Assembly (NCBI GenBank): GCA_002633005.1
Contig: NMRA01000664.1
Coordinates: 1 to 62,000 of the forward strand
DNA: 62,000 nt
DNA from: Phoronis australis
Taxonomy: Eukaryota > Phoronida > Phoronidae
Direction: 5' to 3'
The notes beneath the pieces were generated by a model. The model was not told where the DNA came from and made no database searches. It worked only from the letters and a program-made list of their open reading frames with translations. Shown here piece by piece: positions 34,200-45,325 of this stretch (the first letter of the stretch is position 1; each line of letters starts with the position of its first letter). A program made the position numbers and the translations under genes.

Positions 34200-35337
34200 T
34201 CGGAGATCCTAAATTAAGCTGAGACAGAAAACAAGAGATCATGAGCGTTTATTTGGCCAGTAAGGTCGACAGGTTTGAAGATCCACATTGTTTTGTATAT
34301 AACGGTGATCCTAAAGAAGGTGTAACCAGACATGCGGCCTACTTAGGGAGATGTTTGCGTAGGTCTTTGAAAAAGATTAAGAGACTGTTCGCAGGGTTGT
34401 AGCAAACAACGATGAGGTGGACGACGTTGACGAAGACGGGGGAAACACAAGATCAACCTCATCGTCGCTTCCTGCAAGATCTGGCAAACGTGTTTGATAG
34501 TTACCTCAAACAGGTTCTGACGGTTGGTTTCAATTTGGGAATTTACGACATGATTACCATGAAAAAACAGTTTTTCAAATGCATTTATCAATGCAAGATT
34601 TGAGGTTCGTGATCAAGCGCAACAATAGCCTTATGTGCTTGAAATAGCTGAACTTAAATTTCTCGACATTGTGAATGACAGTACTTGGCCCCAGGTTGTA
34701 GCTATGCAAAGATATTGAAGACGTATGGGACGACTGAAGAGAAAGGTTTCTTTCCCTATGAGTATGTGGATAACTTGTGTAAACTAGAGGAAACTGTTCT
34801 ACCACTTCAAGCTCCTTATAACAGCTGTTTGAAAGACGGGCGATAAGAGGCGACTATTTCACCCTCTGTCTGAAGGCATGGAAAGACAACAACATAAGAT
34901 TTTTGATGTGGTAAAATATAAAGGCACCGTACCCATGATGGAAGCCGTCGAAACCATGGCGTCATTATAGAGGGAAAACGGCTTCGACCTCTCCAAGGAT
35001 GGTATCAGTGTGTATGGGGTTACATTGAAGATTCTCTTCAAAAATATCCGCAACGTATTCTTTACGCTGTTTGAGGAAAAAAAAACAAAGACTAGTACTA
35101 CTTTCAAACAGAATAGCGTCGGAGGTTTCAGTAGTGTTTTTCACAGGTACCACGAGAAGGGCAAGACCTTTATACCCAAAGGGGGGGGGGTGGAGAAATT
35201 GGGAATAAGACCAAAGATGGTGTCAAAGATTCCGGGTTTCGATGTAAATGCTGTTTACCTTAACAGCATCGTGAACGAGCAACGGACCGGACCATTTATT
35301 CGTCGTCGGCAAGAAAGCTATTTGCAACGAAAATTTT
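34200..35337 (+). pseudogene. Protein-primed family-B DNA polymerase relic
   Basis: Fragments in several frames follow the order of a DNA_pol_B_2-type (organellar/viral, protein-primed) polymerase. At 34241-34402 a frame has FEDPHCFVYNGDP, and the same frame continues past a TAG to VGFNLGIYDMITMKKQFF, which resembles the Exo II motif F-N-x3-Y-D of the proofreading domain. Other frames hold AELKFLDIVND (near 34650) and EEKGFFPYEYVDNLCKLEE (near 34735). The last frame, from about 35010, reads YGVTLKILFKNI, VGGFSSVFHRYHEKGK and PGFDVNAVYLNSI, the last resembling polymerase motif A with its aspartate at about 35240. After RRRQESYLQRKFSH the homology stops at about 35337, so motifs B and C are missing. 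Such genes occur in Polinton/Maverick-like elements, adintoviruses and linear plasmids. No partner gene such as an integrase or capsid is seen here. Confidence 0.7.
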
Positions 35338-35428
35338 CCCATAACACTTGTACTTTAGACTGCACAGTTATATTTGTATTGCATTATGAAATCTTATTTT
35401 GCAGACAAGACTCTGGTTGGTGTTATAT
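35338..35428 (+). repeat. Copy 2 of the 90-bp repeat at the polymerase break
   Basis: It matches 2521-2612 in the same orientation (CTGCACAGTTATATTTG, GCATTATGAAATC, CTCTGGTTGG, TATATAT). It starts where the polymerase homology stops. Sequence further right does not match the flank of copy 1, so the shared part is only about 90 bp. Confidence 0.65.
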
Positions 35429-35429
35429 A

Positions 35430-36127
35430 TGTGTTCACAAGAAAGAATTTCAACATAAATGGTTTGTCTGTAAATTTGACAACTTTCAAATGAGAGAAGG
35501 TATAACATTGTTAAAAATTGTTTTATTTTTTCGGTGTCTGATCTTCCGGTAAGTGATTGGTTTTGAAAAATCAGTGCAAAATTTGATAGTTACTCTTCAT
35601 TTAAAAGAGAATAAATCCATAAATCTGCATTGTCTAGAACTTTTACTCAAACTACATATTCAGGGTTGGGCAAAGGAATCCTAAAACAACGGAATCTGAA
35701 CCCGTACCATGCGCGCACCCAGCCTTCAATTTGGGGGGGCTCGAATTCTTGGCGTCGTGGACCTTGTCCTAAAAAAACTGCGGACGGACTACAAAAAAAA
35801 CGGGAGCACCAATGTGAAGTGCGCGTTCGCGATTATTCAGTGGTCTTTTGTCCAGTTATCTCGGACTTTTGTCGCTCGGAGGCCGACCCTTTTACCTACT
35901 TCGCCAAATTGGTTCCCCCGAGCACCCCTACATGTAGGTACACGCATGCGTACCAATATCAATACAAACCAAAAAATGGATATAAAAAAGTTGGTGTTTA
36001 GGGTGCACGGAATGGATTCGTGTGCGCAGTAAGAGTTACTGGGGTGTGTGATAAGTGTGTGTGGATACTTTTGAATTCCTCTTCTGTGGTAATCCAGTGG
36101 AAACCTGGTCGCATGGAGAACAATTTA
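35430..36127. other. No recognisable gene
   Basis: A 123-codon plus frame (35630-36001) and an overlapping second frame are open here, but neither shows a motif. It includes a G-run near 35737. Confidence 0.5.
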
Positions 36128-37320
36128 TTACCATCTTCTTTGTTTCTGTTGTTCTAATAAACATAATGACAAGCATTTATCGGCAACGGTCTGATGTACG
36201 ACCAAGGTTGTACTGTATATGCATACGACCCGTGCTGTTATATGCAACAGACACAGCAAACGAAAAAAAGATACGACCGGTGGGCGATATGCATGCGACG
36301 AGTTACCATGGACAGTGGTGGAGTTTGCCTTGTCGTTCTAGGTTTTTAGAGAACTGTAAACCCCGTATTTCGTAAAGAAAACAAAAGGTTTCTGCTGCCT
36401 TTCGTTTTAAGTCGTACGAAAAGTTGTGATATGCCAGTAAACGAATCATTCATTTGATATTACGATGCACTGCATGACATTTTTGATCAGCAGAAAATGT
36501 GATTTGAATTTAATGAAGACGTATCAATGATGAAATTATAAGGCATAGTAACTATAAATCAAAATAATTTACATTGGTCGAAAATGTCAAACCCTGTTCA
36601 CTGGGTTGAACATTATCGGATTTTTACAAAAATGGGGCCTTGTATGGTATCTAGGAGCATTATAGTCCTAGGTGGTATGTAATAAAACACTCAAAATATT
36701 CAGGAGGAATAAACTCATTGCAAAATATCAAAAAAATATTTTAAATAATCTGATTTTACGCGCTGACGCAACGATCTCAGATAATTGAAAATTTCTCAAT
36801 TTAGTACATTTTAGGTGCCAAAATGTATAAGCAATAAAAGAGCTGATCATGTTTTTATTTCATGCAATGTAAATAACATAGTTTGTCCACATTTTGGCCA
36901 AGTTTCATCCCCTAACAGTAGGGGCAGACTTGGTACATACATGTAGCAGTGTGTTAAACATAACCTCAAAATGGCATAACGGAGGTAGCGAAGAAAAACT
37001 ACTAAATGAAGGTGGTAAATCGGTATGTTTTTTAGGAAATCTGTGTGACAATCTACTGGTACTACTAACAATGTCAAGTGAATAATAGTTCAATAGGCTT
37101 CATTCAAGGACAAATATAAAAGTTAAAACTGGACAGTTTTATAGGGTGAAAACACGCTTGCGAAACCGTAAAATGTGTCTGAGCCTATAACTTTGGTAGA
37201 ACGTAATATTTTTGGGGAATATTTTACCACTGATAGGTCCCATTGGACAAAGTATATGTCAAATTTTGGTGAACATCGGCTCACCCCCACCTTGCCCTAG
37301 ATGGCTGGTGCTCTCGTGGA
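36128..37320 (+). repeat. 1.2-kb interspersed repeat, copy B
   Basis: Sister of 7068-8250, in the same orientation and about 29 kb away. It starts near CCATCTTCTTTGTTTCTG against AACATCTTCATTATGCCCG in copy A and ends at TCTCGTGGA. It has small indels relative to copy A, for example an added ACATACATGTAG at about 36938. It has no supported coding frame. Confidence 0.8.
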
Positions 37321-40300
37321 CCATTGCTGAAAGATAGGTGCGCATTCACTTACTTTTTATCTCAAAAGACAACTGTTCGACCAGGGGGTCACCATTGGAC
37401 CTTTCAACATTTCATTCGGGACATTTGATATTTTACTGCATGTAAGGATAATGAAGTCTTGACGATTTTGTCGTGTATTCGAATGTTCCATGTTATTAAT
37501 ACAATATTAAACAATATTAAGTTGATCAATATCCCCTCACGAGTTAAACACGACATCTATTGTTGAGTAATGTGGTTATCTCCTTTTCATCTTCCATTGG
37601 TTTTACGAGACGTCTTTTGTTGAGATATGAGAAAAATTTACGACGACGACACGTGGCGCACGCGAAACAAGGTAATCGACCTTTTGTTCTTATTCAGCAC
37701 CATAATCCCTATTTTGTTTCGGATTTCGATCAGAACTGTGCAACCTAGCGTGCGTTCAGTTGACGCTAGGACCTACGCTAGGACCTAGCTAAAATCTAGT
37801 CACAGTCACGTGTGTTCATTTGAAATACACGGCAATATCTCACGTAATTTCGGGAAGTCTTGCTTTTTAGCGAGGTTCTAGCGTTATCGAACGGGAGGCT
37901 AATCCTTTTTAGTGTGAGAACATCCAGGCAGTGTCGTCATTGACACTTCCGTCTGGTAGGCGGATGACATTCCTTCCGGTTGCATCCATTTCACGTGACC
38001 GTTGACCTTTCACTTTGGATTGATGAACTTTGACCCAGGCGCCTCATAAAGGGGCCTACTAAATGACTTACATGTACTACAACACTCCTAGAGTAGGCTT
38101 AAGCTAATTTCTATATTAAACCATAAGATAGGTAAGAAAGGTACAACCATCAACAATTCACAGACCTCAAGAGTCGAATTGCATGTGCTAGTTTGTAATC
38201 CTTTTTCGTCAGTTCATCTTTCCAAAAAACAATTTTCAAACTGTTGAAATTATTTGGGGCAAATGCGCCGGGATTATTGTCTTTGCAGTGAAGTAGGGGT
38301 ACACATAACCTTAAAAACTCGGGAAATTGTAGTTTATGTGTGAGGGTATCTGGAAGACATTTAGAGGTGCATCGATGGGACCAATTCCACAATCACGGCG
38401 AAAGGTTATCGTCGTTGTCCCAGGAACCAGTAGTGTGCAGAATTTTTGTGCTGCACTTTTTATTCAGCAGTTTTGGTTAACAGTTTTGTGCAGCAATTTT
38501 GTTCTGCAGTTTTGTGCAGCAGCTTTGTGCAAGGCAAACTTCAGCAGCCGCATCAAGTGACGCAAATTAATATGAGATTGTATGCTTGCTTCACTATCTT
38601 TATGTTTTCGGTAAGTTAAAAGGGTTTAGTTCGTGCTTTCAAATTAACTTATCATGAAATAGTTTGGAGATTTCTCGGGGTCTCTTTATCTAAAGGAAGG
38701 CCTCTTGAGATGTACGTTAATGACATATGAAGCCTATTTGTCAACAGGCCCGTCGGAAAGCAAACAATTATCGCATGGATCAAACCAATTAGACTTCGCC
38801 AAAATATCCCCACCATTCCTATCCCCCACCTCTTCCCCGAACCTCCCACCATTTCCTGAACGCTGTCATACATGTACATATATTTATACGAATCTGGCAT
38901 GTCCGGGTTAGGTGGGGGTAGGGCAATCCCGAAGATGCAGTCATCATGATTTGACCAACCGTACACCAACAAGGTTTCTCGTTGAGTAAAAATGGGCTTA
39001 GGGCAAGTCCTCTGACAGGTAGATACATGGGGGTGCCTCAGATAACTGTGGCTGAAATCTAACAGTGTAAAAATAAGAAATTTGGTGAACTAAAGCTAGT
39101 CGCTGATCAGCTCATCAATGATAGGCACTTTACCTCTTACTGTGTACTTATCCGTCTACGGCGGCTCTCAGGTCGTTTAAGTATAATCTGGTTTCGGGAA
39201 AAGATCATTATACTATAGCCATTATTTGGAGGAATTTTTGGAAAAAGTGAAGTCCAGGCGTATATGGTATGGTGTTTTTGAGCACTTTAAAACCCCTTGT
39301 TGAAACACGGCCGCTGGCTGGTCCTGTTTTTTGTGACTTGGTAAAGTGATACAGAGTGAGTCCCAAAATCTACACACTTCAAAACTCGGAATTCAAAATA
39401 AATTCCTGTGGATCACTCAGTTTCTGCGCAGGCCTATTACGTCGTTACATCTTATTTTAAACGTGGGTGCATCAGTCGATAGTGACGTGCTCGGTCTGTG
39501 TGGCATTCAGGTGAATGACAAGCAAACGATTCAGTTTTGAAGATCACATTTCATTGCGCAATACTACTGGAAACTAAAAATCAAGGAATTAGCAACGAGT
39601 AAACCCTGCCAAAGAGAGGTCTCTGGGAAAATATAGTATAGCATTCGCAAATTCTTCTGATTGGAATGTCCACGATGGACAGGAATCACTAACAATTTGT
39701 TTGGTTTCGCGCATCAGACCGTCACTAGAGGTGGCCGGGAAAGTTGGTATGCAAGATGGAAAGCGTTTTGTCTGCACGAGACCTACATGTTTGGAGTCAG
39801 AGATTATCTTATTGAGTTCGTCCGGTGTAACAACTCAAAATTCCAATTTATTACATCAAGTCATGGGCTGTGTAGCACAGAAATAAGTGGAGGGCTTTAG
39901 CCCGAAGCCCCTAACGGTTTATTGCGCGCCGCCCATGCAAGATTATTATTCATAATGGGTAAAATACATTAAAGGTCTTCAACGACAACATTTCAACAGT
40001 TGTTCGGAGTTTTTATCAGAAAAATCTTCGAATACAATTGTACAATTTATTATTGAGAGCATGTTAATGATTGTCACAAAATACCCTAATTATACTACTT
40101 ATCTTCCACCACTACCACAAAATACAAAATTTCGGTGAAACCTTATCAATTTCCAGGCAAACTTGATCAATGTGTTGTCTATACCAATCAGAATTATGAA
40201 TATCTTTTCGGAACATATTATGAGACATAATCGTATTGTAAACATGGTAACATGGCCTTAAAAGCTGCTTTAAAGAGATGCATCATTCATATCGTCCAAT

Positions 40301-41600
40301 TTTGGAAAGGATCATAACGTACTCACAGTCGACCAAGCACTATGATGCAGACTAATGGAGCTGAACCCTCATCCTGCTGAGCCTCTATTCAGACTACTTT
40401 CCCAGTGTGCTGAGCTAAGTAGGTCATCACTGACTACTGCTGTACACTAAGCTGTTGTGGAGGTCACCCAGACTAATGAACTAACAATTTTAAATTGGAA
40501 ATTTGAAGGGGGAAATATAGAAGCAACAGAAAAGAAGTTAGTACAAAACTTGTACAGAATTTAATGGACAATTTCACCATGTGTACATGTAAGTCTTTAT
40601 CATAGCCTTGGTGAAAGTAAACTGATCTACTGTCATCCTCTCCCGTATGGCTCCAGCCATACAATGAAACTATGTGTTTACACTTACATAAACATGCCAA
40701 TATCTCCCAAACTAGTAATCAAAGCCATATGGTTGAAATTGGAGAACTGTAGAGGAAACTGTGAAGTATGGAATGCTCATGGTCACATACTTAAACAACA
40801 TTGCAGGGCTCTTACAATTTCTGAATTAAAATCGCAAGTGTCCTGGGGTGTGTGCACTCTCCTAGCGCAGCCCAGCTGTAACTTATTATTTAGAAATATC
40901 TCGCCTAGCAGGCCGTCAATAGTGACGGCTTCACGTGTCAGTAAAGTTAACCAATGGCATTCGAAATCACATGCGTGATTCTGGACATGCTGAGGGGTGG
41001 TCAGATAGTGTACTACTTGGCAAAGGCAATGTGGGTCCACAAACTGTCTTTGGAAGGTATGCGGAGGCTATTGGTGCTAAAACTTCTCTTTATTTATAGC
41101 AGAAGCACACGAGGACTACCGTGCTACAGTAACATTTCCCGTGTGGTTGCAAATCATAATCCACAGAAAATTCTTAAATTGATAACAATTTTTTTTTAAT
41201 GTTTATTACGAAATCTTCAGAATACAAAGAATATACGTAACCCAGAAAGCGCCAAGAGGCATTAGATCTGGGTAAAAAATTACAAAGAGGTCTATATACA
41301 ACGATTATACATGTATACGAATACATAAATAAAAAAACTGATGTTAATAATACAATGACATATGACAACGAATGACAATAATTCATTTTCATACAGATGT
41401 ATAAAATTCTATCCACTCCCACAAAGAGATTTAATGTTATAAAGAAATTCTGATACTATTTCAAATAAAACCTTATTTTCGTTTGAGTTAACGTGTATGC
41501 AACGTGACTCTAGTACCTCAAAATAAATTTTATTATTATATCTTATTTGATTTCAGTGCCTTTTGTGCACAGCTCATAAAGAAACACGTAAAAATGGAAA
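37321..41600. other. No recognisable gene; short simple repeats
   Basis: No coding frame is supported over 4 kb. Around 37743-37790 GACGCTAGGACC is duplicated in tandem and CCTAGCGT is inverted nearby. At 38437-38535 a degenerate minisatellite of CAGCAGTTTTG / TGCAGCAATTTTG units occurs. Several 60-100-codon frames are open by chance. Confidence 0.55.
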
Positions 41601-41731
41601 AAAAAACAATAATTATGTACAACGTCATGGGTTGAACCCAAGTCGTTTGGCACACTGTTCGGATCAGCAACTAAGTGTATAGAGTGAAGTGAAAGTAAAG
41701 TATATTTAGCGTCGAGAAGGTTCGTAGAGGG

Positions 41732-41970
41732 ATGAAAAGATGTGTTTGCGGAGGCTGCAGCAACAGCAGTCAGGCGAAGAACGTCTCGGTGTTCCGAAGG
41801 ACGCCAAAGTTGCGCAGTAGTGGCATCGCTTCATGCGCCGAACGAGAGTGTGGGACCTCAGGGTGGACCAAGCGATTCTGTCCGGGGCCACTCTGTGTTC
41901 TGGCCACTTTGAGGAGTTGTGTTTCGACTCCAATCAGAGGAGATGTTACGATGAAAGTCTGGTTCAATAA
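41732..41970 (+). pseudogene. THAP-type zinc-finger domain, frameshifted
   Basis: The first frame starts MKRCVCGGCSNSSQ and continues VSVFRRTPKLRS, matching the start of a THAP domain (C-x2-C, then the conserved Pro). A second frame continues with RVWDLRVDQAILSG and LCSGHFEELCFDSN, the Trp and the C-x2-H plus F of the same fold, ending at TAA 41968-41970. The two halves are in different phases, so there is one frameshift within about 80 codons, or an unseen intron. THAP domains bind DNA in C2CH zinc form and occur in host regulators and in transposases. The surrounding short inverted repeats favour a transposon origin. Confidence 0.6.
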
Positions 41971-42001
41971 AGGACAATATTTAATATTTAGAAACATCGG
42001 C

Positions 42002-42241
42002 TCTTTATTCAGGATCGTCTGTTGGATGACTGGGTTGACTGGCCGAGCCCGAGGACGCTTCTCTCGAGGGAGGATCCAGTTCGTAAGGCCTCAAAGTAGA
42101 AACGTATGCAGCTGAAAACATATCAAACTCGTTCTCGCTTTCGTGCAACCCCATTTCGTCATCCTGGCCACCATTCTCGTACGTTTCTTCATAGTATTTG
42201 TTCATTTCTTGCTCATAATCGTTGTCACTTTCAAATTCCCT
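42002..42241 (-). CDS. Short acidic reading frame, function unknown
   Basis: A minus-strand frame of about 80 codons (the ATG at 42205 gives 66). It is rich in E, D, N and Y (ENGGQDDEMGLHESENEFDM) and then reads YVSTLRPYELDPPSREASSG before TGA-proximal PSHPTDDPE. The acidic run followed by a PY-x-L/F-x-P motif recalls the N-terminal linker of proteins associated with some marine invertebrate DNA transposons, but I cannot confirm it. It runs tail to tail with the THAP relic inside the same inverted-repeat unit. No start context or splice site decides its true extent. Confidence 0.35.
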
Positions 42242-42402
42242 ACTCTCCGCAGTTGTTAAACGCTAGTCGCTGATTTCTTGTGTTCAACCCATGATGTCAC
42301 ATGGCGGGAAATGTGAAAATTGGCAAAATTGAAAGAGAAATCAAAATTTCGAGCTAATGACACAAAATAAACATGGATTTGGCTAAATTTTACGTCATGC
42401 AT

Positions 42403-43250
42403 TTATTCTGTGGCCACTGGTAATTCGAAATATGCAAAATGTCCATGGTGTGTACTGTTTAAGTTCTTGACATCCATATAGAAAGAAATCAATTTTGTTG
42501 TACAATTGCGGAATTTTTTATAAACATCGGGGTATTGTTCGAGTGCCTGGAAGAGCTGTACCCTCTCCTCTTTGCATACCTCACAAGCAAAGAAAACATG
42601 AGGATATGTCTGATTATCTCCACAGGAACACAGAGGCGAAATATTATTTAAATTATGTCTAAATTTCTCGTTGTTTAGGAATAGACCACATCTTGATCTG
42701 TATAGGGTTATTTCATGGTTGTGGGGAAGTTGGAATGATGTCAATGGGACTGGCAAGTCTGAAGTAGTGGTATGCATTTTAAAGTTATTTTTGAGAGTGA
42801 CGATTGAAGTGATTTCTGTTATTTTGAATGGTAAGGAATTCCAGTTGTCAATACAAGTTAATATCGTTGATCTTCTGAAGGCTTGGCTGATGAAGGCTGG
42901 AATAGCATACATATTGCTTTGCCGGAGTCCTGGTCTCATGCTTGGTCTTTTGTAGGAGTCAAAGAGGACTTTGTTAGAGTAATTGTTTATGTTGGTTAAG
43001 ACTTTGAATTCATACATGGACAGGTGGAGTTGACGACGGGTTGCTAGTTTGCTCCAGTGAAGACTACAGTTGTATTTAGAACCTTGATTGTGTTGGACCT
43101 TTTGTGTGCCCCGGTTATGGCTTAAGCTGCTTGGTATTGCAGTCTTTCTAATTGAAGAATTATGCCAGCGTTTGCCGATTGGTAGATTATGTCACAGTAA
43201 ACTAGAAGTGGAAGTACAAAATACTTGGACAGAGTTTCAAGATGCAAGGA
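42403..43250 (-). pseudogene. LINE C-terminal region
   Basis: A 204-codon frame (42403-43017) reads RPGLRQSNMYAIPAFISQAF, RRSTILTCIDNWNSLPF and ITLYRSRCGLFLNNEKF, ending in SPLCSCGDNQTYPHVFFACE, a C-x-C...H-x4-C pattern. Such a motif after the RT is found in several APE-type LINE clades, where it is thought to help bind RNA or DNA. The segment from 43250 to 43017 joins it to the RT in other frames. Confidence 0.8.
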
Positions 43251-44000
43251 GTTCAGATGACGAGAGATAATTCTAATTGGATTATTTATTTTTTGTTTTT
43301 TTTGAACGAGTTCGAGAGTTTGTTAAGGTTAGTTTGCAATTGTAAGGAGTCATGGGGATGCTCTTTTGAGAATGCGTGGAAAATTGCAGTGTCATCAGTA
43401 TATAAGAATGTTTTAGAACTTATCGTGTCTGGAAGATCATTGATGTACAGTAACGGACTTTGTAAGTTCGATTTCCAGATATGATTTTAAAAGTAAGAGG
43501 AGAGTGCCTGAGAAACCGTAAGATTGTAATTTATGTAGAAGCAGGTCATGGGGAACGACATCAAAAGCTGACGCAATGTCTAAAAATACGGATCTCACGT
43601 TGTACCCTTGGTCAAACTGGATGTGGATGTCGTCTACAATTTCTGTAAGTTGCTACACAGTGCTGTTACCAGGCATGAATCCAAATTGGCGACAATGTAT
43701 AAGATTTTGTGAAGAGAGGTGGTCAAACATGTGCTGAGAAATGATTTTTTCTAAAATTTTGGAGAATGTGTTAAGTTGAGTTATGGGGCAATAGTTGGCA
43801 ATGTTTGTTTTGGAGTTCTTTTTGTGTAATGGTATCATAACGCCAAGCTTCCAGTTCGAAGGAAATTTTCCAGATTGTAGTATTTTGTTGTATAGTGTTG
43901 TCAGAGGAAGTGTAAGCTCTCTTGCTATTATCTTGATCATTTCATTGGTTATGAGATTGGTGCCGTCGTTTTTGTTTTCGTCAATGTTTTCTAGTAGTTT
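43251..44000 (-). pseudogene. LINE reverse transcriptase with internal deletion
   Basis: One frame (43940-43653) reads LYNKILQSGKFPSNWKLGVM, PLHKKNSKTNIANYCPI and CRQFGFMPGNSTV before a TAG. The same frame past the stop reads VFLDIASAFDVVPHDLLLHK, with the first catalytic Asp. After LKSYLEIELTKS it jumps to SPLLYINDLPDTI. About 30 residues normally holding the G-V-P-Q-G motif are missing. The catalytic box FLYTDDTAIF (YTDD codons at 43391-43402) is intact. Cys replaces the usual Arg in N-Y-R-P-I. The RT would copy its RNA at the nicked target. This copy cannot. Confidence 0.88.
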
Positions 44001-44639
44001 CCCGACTTCAGATGGTTGGGCTTTTATGTAAGAGAGGTGTTCTAATATTCTGTTTGGGAATTCTGGATAGTTTATTGTTGGTGCAATGTGACTCTTGGCA
44101 GTGAAGTAGTCTAGAAATAAGATACTTTTATCGGCTTTGGATGACGCCTGAGAGTTGGATTCTTTTGAGTGGATGGTGAGGTATTATGGTTGCTTTACCT
44201 GTCCTCAAATTTTGTTTACTATATTCCAATATTCCTTAGAATTTTTGGAGACAATTTTGATATTGGAGATAACTTTCATCTTATAGTCTTGTTTTGACTT
44301 TTCAATTAGTTCTTCCACACTCTTGCACGGTTCTCTGTAGCACTTGAACGTGCATGGGCTATTTGATCTTCTGAACGATCTGTACAGTTTATTTCTTTTA
44401 TTTATTTCAGACTTAATGTTATTGTTAAACCACGGTTTGTTCTTTGTTTTTTACTGTTTTCATGGTTGATGCGATATTATTATCTGATATGTTGTAGAGT
44501 GACTGTGTGAATATTGAGACTGTGTCATTTATGTCACTTTTATTACGTATTGCAGTCCAGTAGAATGTGGTTATGTCAGAGCTCAGTTTGTCCATGTTAA
44601 TGAGGTTGTAATTCCAGATCTTCTTCATAATGTCTGGTT

Positions 44640-45320
44640 CTTTAGGTGAGCAGTTGAGTATGAATGTTGTTTCTATAACGAGGTGGTCTGAGTTACCAAT
44701 GGGAGGCCTTACAGATGTGGATTCAATTAATCCGAGATTGTTTGTTATACATAAATCAAGGCAAGAATGTGAATACTCTGTTAAACGTGTCGGCTCGTTT
44801 ATTACAGTATACAGTCATTTGTGAGGAGAATATCGAATAATTCGACACCGGCTTGGTTGTCATTGTCTTCTGACTACCAAGTACTATTTCTTGCGTTGAA
44901 ATCCCCGTTGATAACAATTGTTTTATTAGTTTGAGAGAGTTCTTGCAATTGTTCTGAAAAGGTTTTGAAATATGCTTTCCTTTCATTAGACGTTTGTGAG
45001 GGTGAGCGATAGAAAAAACCGCAATATACCTTTGTGTGGTTAACGTAAAGTTCAATCCAACAGTTACTCATTGATTGTATAATTTTATCATCAATTGTTT
45101 TGTAATTTACGGAGTTGTGGACAAAAAAGATCAACCCCCTCCCGGCGTTACTGTGGTAGGCAATGTTGTATTCTGGAATAATAAGTGCACTGAGGTTGTC
45201 TTCGGACAGTGTTCCAGATTCACATATAGCAATGACCATGTAAATGCTGTCTGTAATAACTTGCTTGAGAAGATCAAATCTTGAAAGATTGTTCGCCTTG
45301 ATACTGTTGATATTAGTGAA
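44640..45320 (-). pseudogene. LINE APE-type endonuclease
   Basis: From about 45320 the minus strand reads VLFTNINSIKANNLSRFDLL, VIAICESGTLSEDN (catalytic-site Glu), GRGLIFFVHNSVNYK, VYCGFFYRSPSQTSN and IVINGDFNARNSTW (the G-D-F-N motif), then a TAG. A shifted frame reads LDLCITNNLGLIES and PIGNSDHLVIETTF near 44680-44760, the S-D-H motif that closes the active site. Together these are the hallmarks of an exonuclease-endonuclease-phosphatase fold, which nicks target DNA for LINE insertion. Stops and at least one frameshift separate the halves. Confidence 0.88.
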
Positions 45321-45325
45321 TAAGA

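Larger units (their letters stand above)
41625..42294. mobile_element. 670-bp inverted-repeat element with THAP relic
   Basis: TCATGGGTTGAACCCAAG at 41625-41642 is the inverted complement of 42277-42294 (CTTGTGTTCAACCCATGA) with one mismatch in 18. Between them are a frameshifted THAP domain on the plus strand and an acidic frame on the minus strand. The flanks do not give a convincing target duplication. THAP domains are carried by several DNA transposon groups (P elements, ISL2EU/IS4EU-type), so a shrunken, dead copy of such an element is the best reading. No transposase core is present. Confidence 0.6.
42330..45325 (-). mobile_element. APE-type LINE (non-LTR retrotransposon), degraded
   Basis: Read on the minus strand, an endonuclease (about 45310-44650) is followed by a reverse transcriptase (about 44000-43250) and a C-terminal domain with a Cys/His motif (to 42403). 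AATAAA follows the stop closely. The domain order is that of the Jockey/CR1/I group of LINEs. Stops, frameshifts and an internal RT deletion show it is dead. No separate ORF1 is recognised upstream, so the copy may also be 5'-truncated. The clade cannot be fixed by eye. Confidence 0.88.

Noticed and set aside
33841-34242. 133-codon minus-strand frame
   Set aside because: It lies opposite the coding-like polymerase region and has no motif; likely the antisense shadow of the relic.
37743-37790. CCTAGCGT / ACGCTAGG inverted repeat as a transposon end
   Set aside because: Arms are only 8 bp, sit 30-50 bp apart and overlap a local tandem duplication; no partner end found.
41625-41720. GGGTTGAACCC read as a tRNA B box
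   Set aside because: No A box at the right distance; the motif belongs to the terminal inverted repeat.
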